Positions 1-5,760 of a stretch of 5,760 nt of DNA are shown in pieces. A program made the translations under genes and the position numbers. Position 1 is the first letter of the stretch. Every line of letters starts with the position of its first letter. The notes beneath the pieces are model-generated. The model ran no database searches and was not told where the DNA came from. It was given only the letters and a program-made list of their open reading frames with translations. Origin of the DNA: Flavobacterium sp. Lineage in GTDB: Bacteria > Bacteroidota > Bacteroidia > Flavobacteriales > Flavobacteriaceae. The DNA lies in the NCBI GenBank assembly GCA_004296145.1, contig SEBM01000269.1, forward strand, positions 1 through 5,760. Direction: 5' to 3'.

Positions 1-168
1 AATATAAGATTTAATAGCTCGTAAGTCTACTAAAATTGACAATATATGTTTTTTTAGTACTTTTCTTAAAAAATTTTAAACTTTTTACTAATGTTTTGTT
101 AAATAAACCTACTTTTATCATATTATTTAACAAACCACGATAAAAAATTAACCAAAACCAGTTTAACC
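1..168 (+). other. AT-rich non-coding leader upstream of the receptor gene
   Basis: No reading frame of useful length is visible here on either strand. The stretch is very AT-rich and holds two copies of TACTTTT (58-64 and 110-116), each close to the Bacteroidota -7 consensus TAnnTTTG. It also holds several loose copies of a TTAA-n-AAACC-like word (about 99-109, 127-137, 148-160), and a shorter TTTAACCA abuts the start codon. There is no purine-rich Shine-Dalgarno sequence before the ATG at 169, as is usual for this phylum. I see no riboswitch-like fold, but I could not compute one. The region probably carries the promoter and 5' untranslated leader of the receptor gene. Confidence 0.6.
36..65 (+). 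promoter_or_regulatory. Candidate Bacteroidota-type promoter for the TonB-dependent receptor
   Basis: TTGAC at 36-40 is followed after 17 bases by TACTTTTC at 58-65. This resembles the Bacteroidota pattern of a TTG-containing -33 element and a TAnnTTTG -7 element, with only the final G not matching. It would give a 5' leader of roughly 100 bases. A second -7-like word, TACTTTTA at 110-117, lacks a TTG at a suitable distance, because the TTTTG at 94-98 is too close. In such AT-rich DNA these matches occur by chance, so the call is weak. Confidence 0.3.
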
Positions 169-2919
169 ATGAAAAAAATTGCAGTAGTATTATTTTTATT
201 TAATACGTTAATTATTTTTGCTCAACGGCAAGTAACAGGAGTCGTCAAAGACAATACAGGAACACCTCTTCCAGGGGTGAACATTGTCGAAAAGGGGACT
301 AATAACGGTGTATCTACCGATATTGATGGATCTTATAAAATAACTGTAGCCGAAGGAGCTTCTTTAATTTTTACTTATGTAGGCTATAACAGCGTTACAA
401 GATTAGCAAATGCATCACAAGTTGATGTTTCTTTATCTGAAGAGGGTGGACAAAATCTTGACGAAGTTGTTGTAACCGGTTCCAGAACGGCTGCCAGAAG
501 TAATACTACAACTGCATTACCTATTGATGTCTTGTCCTCTAAAGATTTAACTTCTACAGGACAGGCTACGTTTGATAAGGCGCTGCAATACAAAATCCCT
601 TCTTTTAATACGGTACAAACTCCTGTAAATGACGCCACTTCATTACTGGATCCGTATGAGATTAGAAATATGGGACCAAGCAGGACTTTGATCCTTATTA
701 ACGGTAAACGTAAAAACTTAAGTGCATTATTATATGTACAGACTTCTCCGGGGCGTGGAGAAACGGGTGCAGATATTTCTGCAATTCCGACAGACGCTAT
801 CGAAAGAGTTGAGATTCTTCGTGATGGTGCTTCTGCGCAATACGGTTCTGACGCTATTGCCGGGGTTATGAATATTATTTTGAAGAAAAACAACAATGCC
901 GGATCAGTAACTGTAAGAAGCGGAATCACTTCTGAAGGTGATGGAGAAATGCTTGGCGTAAGTTTAAATCAGGGAACAACTGTTGGAGAAAAAGGCTTCC
1001 TTAATTATACTATTGATTTCTCAAAAGTCAACTTAGCTAACAGACCAGGTACTGTTGATGCTCAAGGTGAGGCAAATGACTTTTTGGGCGGAACACCGGC
1101 TGATGTTGCCACTGTAAACGAATATCTTAGTAAATATCCGGATGCGAGAAACGTAAACGGTTCTCCGGAAACAGCTACGGCAAAATTCTTAATCAACGGA
1201 GGCAGTCCAATTAGCGAACATGCTGATTTGTATTATAATGCTGCTTATGTGTATAAGAAAATAAATTCGTTTGCTAACTTCAGAACACCTTATTGGAGAC
1301 CTTTGTCAGGTGATCCGTATCTGAATGATTTCTTTGGAAATGGAGATGATGCAAATCCGTCTTATGCTGGTTATGGGCCAACTTTTGAAGGAGATTTAAA
1401 TGATTACAACGCTACGCTTGGTTTTAAAAATGTAAAAAATGGCTGGAATACTGATGCCAGTATTACAGTTGGTGGTAACAAACAAGTTTATTCTGTAAAC
1501 AATACAGTTAACAGATCTGATCTTCTTGATGCTGATGGAAATAACATTTATAGAGAAAACAGCCCAATTTCTTTTAAACCGGGTGGATCTTCTTTTAATC
1601 ATGTTGTGGGAAATATTGATATTTCTAAAATTGTATCAGACCAGATAAGCATTGGTTTTGGTACTGAGTTCAGATCAGAATATTTCTCTGTTATTGAAGG
1701 AGATAAAGCTTCCTGGGATGGAACGGGTGCTGACTCTTTTGCAGGTAACAGACCTGAAAATTCAGGGAAATGGAATCGCTACAATGTTGGGGTTTATCTG
1801 GATGTAGCTTTTGATATTACAAAAGACTTTTTAATAAACGGAACGGTTCGTCACGAAGAATATAGTGATTTTGGAGGAGCAACTGTTTGGAAAGGAAGTA
1901 CAAGATATAAATTCCTTGATGACAAAATTACTTTGAGAGGATCTGTTTCTACCGGTTTCAGAGCTCCTACGCTACATCAGATTTATACTCAGAAATCACA
2001 ATATTCTTTTGTAGCAGGACAAGGTATACAAATTAGTGGTATTATAAATAATGTTTCTCCTCAGGCACGTCAATTAGGAATTCGTCCTTTAGATCCTGAA
2101 AGATCTACAAATATAACTGTTGGTGTTGGAGCAAAACCTTTTCAAAACTTTACTTTAACAGTTGATTACTACAATATTAAAGTAGAAGACAGAATCGTTC
2201 TTGGAGACAGACAAAATACAGATTTTGGAAATGTAGCCTGGTTTTCTAACTCATTCGACTCAAGAACTTCTGGTTTAGATGTTGTATTAGGTTATAATAA
2301 TGTGGGTATTGGTGCAGGTAAATTAGGTTTCAATTTATCAGGAAACATTACTTTAGATAACGAAAGAATTTCTCCAATAGACCAAAACTCATTTGGAGAT
2401 ATCTTAAATTCATTGACTTTTACATCACGACCTGAATCAAAATGGATTCTGGGAATCAATTATGAAATTGGTAAATTCGGATTTTCTCTTAACAATACTT
2501 ATTTCGGAAAAACTACATTTAATCAGGATGGTTTAATTTCTAATGAAGTTAGAGATGCTGACGGAAATTTAGTAAGAGATACTAATGGTGACCCTGTTAG
2601 AGATGATTCAGAACCTAATCTTAAAACACAATTTATTCCAAAAATTGTTACTGACTTAGGGGTTAACTTTAATGCTAATGAAAAATTAACTATTGCATTA
2701 AACGTCAACAATATATTTAATGTTTTGCCTGAATGGAAATTTGTTGCTGAAAATGCTGAAGGAGAGAAAATTCTAGCTGGAACTTCTACAGTAACAACAG
2801 TTCAACAACAATCTAACTTACTTACTTTTAACCAACGTTATTCAAGAATGACTTATGATGGATTCCATTTTAGTCAATTAGGAACAATGTTCAACTTATC
2901 TGTAAACTATAAATTCTAA
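169..2919 (+). CDS. TonB-dependent outer-membrane receptor with N-terminal carboxypeptidase-regulatory-like domain
   Basis: This is a complete 916-residue outer-membrane transporter, predicted to import a ligand using energy passed from TonB-ExbB-ExbD. Residues 1-18 form a signal peptide (Lys-Lys, a hydrophobic core, then IIFA before Gln19). Residues about 22-95 are a CarboxypepD_reg-like domain with the typical GTPLPGVNIVEKGT and STDIDGSYKI motifs. LDEVVVTG at 97-104 is the conserved segment before the plug and may serve as the TonB box. The plug covers about 112-240 and includes LILINGKRK, IPTDAIERVEILRDGASAQY and GSDAIAGVMNIILKK. The remainder is a beta-barrel with NVNNIFNVLPEW near the end and a C-terminal phenylalanine (NLSVNYKF), as expected for BAM-dependent insertion. 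Length and domain order are normal. The motif LDEVVVTGSR and the absence of a downstream susD argue against a classical SusC glycan transporter. The substrate cannot be read from the sequence; iron chelates, peptides and small organics are all possible. Confidence 0.95.
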   Translation: MKKIAVVLFLFNTLIIFAQRQVTGVVKDNTGTPLPGVNIVEKGTNNGVSTDIDGSYKITVAEGASLIFTYVGYNSVTRLANASQVDVSLSEEGGQNLDEVVVTGSRTAARSNTTTALPIDVLSSKDLTSTGQATFDKALQYKIPSFNTVQTPVNDATSLLDPYEIRNMGPSRTLILINGKRKNLSALLYVQTSPGRGETGADISAIPTDAIERVEILRDGASAQYGSDAIAGVMNIILKKNNNAGSVTVRSGITSEGDGEMLGVSLNQGTTVGEKGFLNYTIDFSKVNLANRPGTVDAQGEANDFLGGTPADVATVNEYLSKYPDARNVNGSPETATAKFLINGGSPISEHADLYYNAAYVYKKINSFANFRTPYWRPLSGDPYLNDFFGNGDDANPSYAGYGPTFEGDLNDYNATLGFKNVKNGWNTDASITVGGNKQVYSVNNTVNRSDLLDADGNNIYRENSPISFKPGGSSFNHVVGNIDISKIVSDQISIGFGTEFRSEYFSVIEGDKASWDGTGADSFAGNRPENSGKWNRYNVGVYLDVAFDITKDFLINGTVRHEEYSDFGGATVWKGSTRYKFLDDKITLRGSVSTGFRAPTLHQIYTQKSQYSFVAGQGIQISGIINNVSPQARQLGIRPLDPERSTNITVGVGAKPFQNFTLTVDYYNIKVEDRIVLGDRQNTDFGNVAWFSNSFDSRTSGLDVVLGYNNVGIGAGKLGFNLSGNITLDNERISPIDQNSFGDILNSLTFTSRPESKWILGINYEIGKFGFSLNNTYFGKTTFNQDGLISNEVRDADGNLVRDTNGDPVRDDSEPNLKTQFIPKIVTDLGVNFNANEKLTIALNVNNIFNVLPEWKFVAENAEGEKILAGTSTVTTVQQQSNLLTFNQRYSRMTYDGFHFSQLGTMFNLSVNYKF
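2548..2616 (+). repeat. Degenerate 24-base tandem repeat encoding an Asp-rich loop of the receptor
   Basis: Three in-frame units start at 2548, 2572 and 2596 (receptor residues 794, 802 and 810). They read VRDADGNL, VRDTNGDP and VRDDSEP. The first nine bases of each unit are nearly identical (gttagagat or gtaagagat), while the rest has diverged and the first two units match at about 14 of 24 bases. The segment lies between two predicted C-terminal barrel strands, where an extracellular loop is expected. The DADGN-x3-D-x-NGD spacing resembles acidic calcium-binding loops, but calcium binding is only an inference. Confidence 0.65.
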
Positions 2920-2939
2920 TCCGGATTTATTTAAATATT

Positions 2940-2971
2940 AAAAAGGGTTGTCTTAGGATAACCCTTTTTTT
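2940..2971 (+). terminator. Rho-independent terminator of the receptor gene
   Basis: AAAAGGGTT (2941-2949) pairs perfectly with AACCCTTTT (2960-2968) around a 10-base spacer. An extra A-T pair (2940 with 2969) extends the stem at its base. The downstream arm runs into a T tract ending at 2971. The hairpin begins 20 bases after the receptor stop codon and separates the receptor from the methyltransferase gene. Confidence 0.88.
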
Positions 2972-3002
2972 ATAATTTTATAAGTATTTAAAAATTAAAG
3001 CT

Positions 3003-3749
3003 ATGGCAAATTTATATGACGGAAAAATGGCCGCGATTTACGATGCTATGTACCAGACCTTTGTCAATTATGATGAAGAATATACTTTTTATAATAATTT
3101 AATTCAGGAAAATAAAGGTTCAAGTGTTTTAGAAATTGGCAGCGGAACCGGAAACCTGGCAAAACGTTTTCAGGAAAAACAACAAAATTATCAAGGTCTT
3201 GATTATAGCGAAAGTATGATCCAGATTGCAAAAGAACGAAATCCGAATGCTGTTTTTACTCAGGGTGATATGCGTGATTTTAAACTCGAAAATCCTGTCG
3301 ATGCCATTTTAATTACAGGAAGATCTACGAGTTATTTGATTTCTAACGATGATGTAAACAGAACTTTTGATTCCATTTATAAAAATCTGAATACAAATGG
3401 TGTGCTAATTTTTGATTTTATAGATGCCAATCGTTTTATTCCTTTTACAAAAGAAAATCCGATTATAATACATGAAGCTGAATATGAAAATATAAAATAC
3501 AGCAGAGAAAGTCATTGGGATACAAACAATTCTCTTGAAAATTTTATGTTAGAATGGACTGCGCAATATTTCACTTTTGTGAATGGAGAAAAAGAAATTA
3601 TAGAAAATGATTTTTCGACAGTCCGAATTTTTACACTCAATGAAATAGAACTTTTCCTGTATTTGAATAATTTCGAAATCATAAAAAAAATCGACAGAAA
3701 AACCTATGCCTACGACACTTATGTAATTGTGGCAAAGAAAAAATCATAA
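3003..3749 (+). CDS. Class I SAM-dependent methyltransferase
   Basis: This is a 248-residue soluble, presumably cytoplasmic enzyme that would transfer a methyl group from S-adenosylmethionine to an unknown acceptor. The Rossmann-type SAM site is clear. Motif I is VLEIGSGTGNL (residues 42-52). The acidic residue that would contact the ribose is in GLDYSESM (65-72, Asp67). GDMRDF (88-93) fits the adenine-contacting motif, and the strand after NGVLIFDF (133-140) fits motif III. The C-terminal half, with an antiparallel ending (FSTVRIFTLNEIELFLYLNNFEI and TYVIVAKKK), matches small methyltransferases of the Methyltransf_25 type. No signal peptide is present. The first ATG is preferred because the YDGKMAAIYDAMY stretch is typical of the family's N-terminus; Met9 is a less likely start. 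The gene follows the receptor terminator by only 31 bases, so any promoter (for example TAATTTTA at 2973-2980 with TTG at 2948-2950) would overlap the terminator, and partial read-through from upstream is possible. The substrate is not identifiable. Confidence 0.88.
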   Translation: MANLYDGKMAAIYDAMYQTFVNYDEEYTFYNNLIQENKGSSVLEIGSGTGNLAKRFQEKQQNYQGLDYSESMIQIAKERNPNAVFTQGDMRDFKLENPVDAILITGRSTSYLISNDDVNRTFDSIYKNLNTNGVLIFDFIDANRFIPFTKENPIIIHEAEYENIKYSRESHWDTNNSLENFMLEWTAQYFTFVNGEKEIIENDFSTVRIFTLNEIELFLYLNNFEIIKKIDRKTYAYDTYVIVAKKKS

Positions 3750-3781
3750 AAAAATCCTGAGCTTATAAACTCAGGATTTTT
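3750..3781. terminator. Bidirectional Rho-independent terminator between convergent genes
   Basis: A perfect 12-base stem pairs AAAAATCCTGAG (3750-3761) with CTCAGGATTTTT (3770-3781) around an 8-base loop. The 5' arm begins on the base directly after the methyltransferase TAA, and T-rich sequence follows on the + strand (TTTTTGTTTTTT). Read on the minus strand, the hairpin starts 24 bases after the stop codon of the LRR lipoprotein gene and ends in seven Ts. It can therefore serve both genes. Its arms are shared with the terminator at 5558-5590. Confidence 0.9.
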
Positions 3782-3805
3782 GTTTTTTACATCTTTATTT
3801 ACATT

Positions 3806-5413
3806 TTATTGTTCAACTATAAGATTGTTATAAGCTGACCATCCGTTTGTTGCTTTATAAGCACTTAAACTTCCAGCCGGTACTTTTATTGCAGTTAAAT
3901 TTTTACAGTTTACAAACAGCAATAAATTTAGATTTATAGTCGGTGGCGATGTTGGATTCATGATAACGGTCTTTAAACTTGTATCATCACCAAAAGCATA
4001 AGATCCGATATTGGTAACGCTTGCGGGAATAGTAATACTCGCTAATGAAGTACAATAACGAAATGCATTTGACTCAATTGTAGAAACACTGTTTGGAAGT
4101 TCAATATCTGTTAATTTTGAATAAGCAAACACTGCTGCACTAATCGTAGTAACGCCATCGGGTACTGAAAAAGAACCCAATTTTCCAGATGGAAAAGCCA
4201 ATAAGCTTTTTACATTCTTATCATACAAAACACCATTTACAGTACTAAACGAAGAATTAGAAGCTTCAACATCAATAGAAGTCAAACTAGTACAATTTAG
4301 GAAAATCCCTGATTCGATTGAGGTAACGCTGGCAGGAATTGTTACACTTGTAAGATTACTGCAACCTTGAAAAGCACCGATTTTTATGCTTTGAACGGTA
4401 TTAGGAATAGCGATCGTTTCTAAATTGTAACATCCTGATAAAAGTTCAGATTCAATTGTGGTTAGATTATTTGGCAGCGTAATATTTTTTAAAGCTATAC
4501 ATCCATAAAAAGCAGAAGAATTTATTGTGGTAACACTATTAGGAAGTACTATTGTACTTATGTTTTGGCAATAAGAAAATGCATAAGAATCAATACTCTC
4601 AAGTCCTTCAGGAAAATTAATATCAGACAAGGCATTACAGCTATAAAATGCCTGCAAACCAATAGTTTTAACACTACTTGGCAAGTTAATACTGGTCATT
4701 GTATAACATGAGCTAAAAGCCTCATAGTTTATATCTGTAATTCCGTCAGGAAGATGTACTGTACGGATCTCATTTTGATCTTCAAATGCACGTTCGCCAA
4801 TTACAGTTACAGGATGTCCCTCGATAGCTGCCGGTATATTTAAATCGAATTTTGAAGAAAGTGTAAGATCTACCCAAAGGTTTGATAATCCGGTAATAGT
4901 TACGGTTGGATTTGGTCCTTCAGATATTTTATAGGTATATAAAAGATCATCTGTAAGACCTTTTAATTTGATTGTATTGGTTACTTCATTATTTGTTAAA
5001 ACAATATCCGTTTGTTCTCCCGCAATAGAAGCTTTGTTATTATAATCACCTGTTTCGTTTACACTCAATGTAATTTTTAATAAAGCAGTTGCTCCATTTT
5101 CCAGATCACCAATCGTCCAAAGTCCCGTTTCAGGATCATATTCTCCAATGGCAGTTTCGGCACTTACAAAATTATAACCGGACAAAATTTTATTAGTTAC
5201 AACAACATCTTCTGCATCAAGAGGCCCTTTGTTTGCAGCGATAAGTGTAAATGTAATATTGGTATTTGCAACAGGCGTATTGGTACTTGCTGCCATTGCA
5301 ATGCTCAAATCTGCCGTTTCTTTAGGATCAACATTATTGTCATCGTCATTACTGCATGATAATAACAGCGAAGCGAGTATTAAAAATAATAATTTCTTAC
5401 AATTCAATTCCAT
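3806..5413 (-). CDS. Lipoprotein with DUF11-like domain and BspA-type leucine-rich repeats
   Basis: This is a complete 535-residue lipoprotein, probably displayed at the cell surface. The N-terminus MELNCKKLLFLILASLLLSC is a lipoprotein signal with a lipobox ending at Cys20. The residues that follow, SNDDDNN, resemble the Asp-rich lipoprotein export signal that sends Bacteroidota lipoproteins to the outer leaflet. Residues about 34-149 form a DUF11 domain (B_ant_repeat type), with ADLSIAM, ANKGPLDAEDVVVTN, GEYDPETGLWTIGDLENGA and a closing TNNEVTNTIK. From about 203 to the end is an LRR_5 (BspA-like) domain of 23-residue units beginning F-x-x-C, each with a LP(N/S)SVTTI-like core. The C-terminal IKVPAGSLSAYKATNGWSAY is the usual end of BspA-type proteins, and I see no type IX secretion C-terminal domain. 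Known relatives are implicated in adhesion or binding to host or matrix proteins, but no role can be assigned here. The gene converges with the methyltransferase gene and has its own possible promoter at 5491-5520. Confidence 0.92.
   Translation of the reverse strand: MELNCKKLLFLILASLLLSCSNDDDNNVDPKETADLSIAMAASTNTPVANTNITFTLIAANKGPLDAEDVVVTNKILSGYNFVSAETAIGEYDPETGLWTIGDLENGATALLKITLSVNETGDYNNKASIAGEQTDIVLTNNEVTNTIKLKGLTDDLLYTYKISEGPNPTVTITGLSNLWVDLTLSSKFDLNIPAAIEGHPVTVIGERAFEDQNEIRTVHLPDGITDINYEAFSSCYTMTSINLPSSVKTIGLQAFYSCNALSDINFPEGLESIDSYAFSYCQNISTIVLPNSVTTINSSAFYGCIALKNITLPNNLTTIESELLSGCYNLETIAIPNTVQSIKIGAFQGCSNLTSVTIPASVTSIESGIFLNCTSLTSIDVEASNSSFSTVNGVLYDKNVKSLLAFPSGKLGSFSVPDGVTTISAAVFAYSKLTDIELPNSVSTIESNAFRYCTSLASITIPASVTNIGSYAFGDDTSLKTVIMNPTSPPTINLNLLLFVNCKNLTAIKVPAGSLSAYKATNGWSAYNNLIVEQ
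3992..4786 (-). repeat. 69-base (23-residue) LRR_5 repeat array within the lipoprotein gene
   Basis: Repeat units begin at residues Phe210, Phe233, Phe256, Phe279, Phe302, Leu325, Phe348 and Phe371, exactly 23 residues (69 bases) apart. Residues 371-428 then span 58 residues before the phase resumes at Phe429, Phe451 and Phe474. A last irregular unit begins at Phe500, 26 residues later and outside these coordinates. Most units carry Cys at position 4 (SSC, YSC, SYC, YGC, SGC, QGC, LNC, RYC, VNC). Exceptions are the first unit (EDQ), the one at 429 (AYS) and the one at 474 (GDD). The units are diverged in sequence, so this is a protein-level repeat and not a recent DNA duplication. Confidence 0.9.
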
Positions 5414-5490
5414 AGTATTTTCTTTTAGTTTTTTAAATTCATCATTTTAGAACGGGACAAAACTAATTTTTAGGAAGAACAAAAAAATCA

Positions 5491-5520
5491 CTATAAATAG
5501 GTATATTTTATATTGGCAAA
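5491..5520 (-). promoter_or_regulatory. Candidate promoter for the LRR lipoprotein gene
   Basis: On the minus strand TTTG (5520-5517) is followed after 17 bases by TATTTATAG (5499-5491), loosely matching the Bacteroidota TTTG / TAnnTTTG arrangement. The -7 element is imperfect. It lies about 78 bases before the ATG (5413-5411) and after the terminator of the preceding gene, so the position is sensible. No Shine-Dalgarno sequence is obvious; the bases before the ATG read AAAGAAAATACT. No other feature is visible between the gene start and the terminator at 5558. Confidence 0.3.
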
Positions 5521-5557
5521 ATTTCCGGTTTTAGCTAAATTCATTTTTTATTATATC

Positions 5558-5590
5558 AAAAAAAAATCCTGAGTAATGACACTCAGGATT
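5558..5590 (-). terminator. Rho-independent terminator of the minus-strand gene at the right edge
   Basis: A perfect 10-base stem pairs AATCCTGAGT (5565-5574) with ACTCAGGATT (5581-5590) around a 6-base loop. On the minus strand the stem leads into nine Ts (complement of 5558-5566). On the + strand the sequence after it is CTGTATAATT, so it should work only in the minus direction. It starts 27 bases after the stop codon at 5618-5620 and isolates that gene from the LRR lipoprotein gene. Confidence 0.88.
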
Positions 5591-5617
5591 CTGTATAATT
5601 GTATTTGATCTTAAAAT

Positions 5618-5760
5618 TTACATTTTAAATTCTAAAGCATTAATCAAACCTTTTTCTTCTTCGGTTGCTGTAAATCCGGAGATATTCCAGTAATTCGTTA
5701 ATATTTTGTTTTGTTTATTAAAAAGGCTTTTGTCCTTAAAAACATCACTATCACTATAAG
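5618..5760 (-). CDS. C-terminal fragment of an unidentified protein
   Basis: A reading frame open to the right edge ends at TAA (complement of 5618-5620) and gives the last 46 residues of a protein that starts outside the window. It begins YSDSDVFKDKSLFNKQNK, continues through NYWNISGFTATEEEKGL and ends NALEFKM. It is hydrophilic, with no membrane segment and no motif that I recognise. The frame is supported by its uninterrupted run to the edge and by a strong, correctly oriented terminator 27 bases after the stop. It could be a cytoplasmic or an exported protein; I assign no function. Confidence 0.7.
   Translation of the reverse strand, partial: YSDSDVFKDKSLFNKQNKILTNYWNISGFTATEEEKGLINALEFKM

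Noticed and set aside
384..929. A 181-codon open frame on the minus strand inside the receptor gene
   Set aside because: It lies opposite well-conserved plug-domain codons of the receptor, its translation resembles no protein family, and it has no promoter or terminator context. It is a shadow of the real gene.
1396..1602. A 68-codon minus-strand frame inside the receptor gene
   Set aside because: It lies fully within the barrel coding sequence, has no recognisable domain, and its composition is what reversed barrel codons would give.
2523..2711. A 62-codon minus-strand frame near the end of the receptor gene
   Set aside because: It is antisense to conserved C-terminal barrel strands and has no independent signals, so it is treated as a chance open frame.
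3992..4786. Regular 69-base spacing considered as a CRISPR or DNA-level tandem array
   Set aside because: The periodicity lies within one open frame and corresponds to 23-residue LRR_5 units. The DNA units have diverged and lack the identical repeats and unrelated spacers of a CRISPR array.
5229..5450. A 73-codon plus-strand frame over the start of the LRR lipoprotein gene
   Set aside because: It is antisense to the lipoprotein signal and DUF11 domain, which are convincing on the minus strand. Its hydrophobic start is the reverse reading of that coding DNA.
3750..5590. The matching hairpins considered as terminal inverted repeats of a mobile element carrying the LRR gene
   Set aside because: Both hairpins sit exactly where terminators are expected and have T tracts. 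There is no transposase, no target-site duplication is visible, and each repeat is itself palindromic.

Overview
The window looks like ordinary chromosomal DNA of a member of the Bacteroidota, most likely a Flavobacterium or close relative. The evidence is the strongly AT-rich composition with A/T-ending codons, the lack of clear Shine-Dalgarno sequences, a TonB-dependent receptor that begins with a carboxypeptidase-regulatory-like domain, and a surface-type lipoprotein whose lipobox cysteine is followed by an Asp-rich stretch.

Layout from left to right. A 168-base AT-rich leader precedes a complete 916-residue TonB-dependent outer-membrane receptor (+ strand, 169-2919), which is closed by a clean hairpin terminator. 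A 248-residue class I SAM-dependent methyltransferase follows on the same strand (3003-3749). It converges with a 535-residue lipoprotein on the minus strand (3806-5413), and the two share a bidirectional terminator at 3750-3781. The lipoprotein joins a DUF11-type domain to a BspA-type leucine-rich repeat domain. After a 144-base gap with a possible minus-strand promoter, a second terminator (5558-5590) closes another minus-strand gene. Only the last 46 codons of that gene lie in the window (5618-5760), and I do not recognise it.

The genes do not form an evident pathway. Terminators separate all of the transcription units, and no SusD-like partner follows the receptor. Two proteins are predicted at the cell envelope (the receptor in the outer membrane and the LRR lipoprotein on a membrane surface), the methyltransferase is predicted cytoplasmic, and the last protein is unknown. 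No tRNA, rRNA, CRISPR array, insertion sequence or phage gene is visible.

I found no convincing new system. The points most worth a second look are an Asp-rich 8-residue tandem repeat in a predicted extracellular loop of the receptor, the DUF11-LRR fusion with its broken repeat ladder, and two terminators with the same arms placed 24 and 27 bases after the two minus-strand stop codons.
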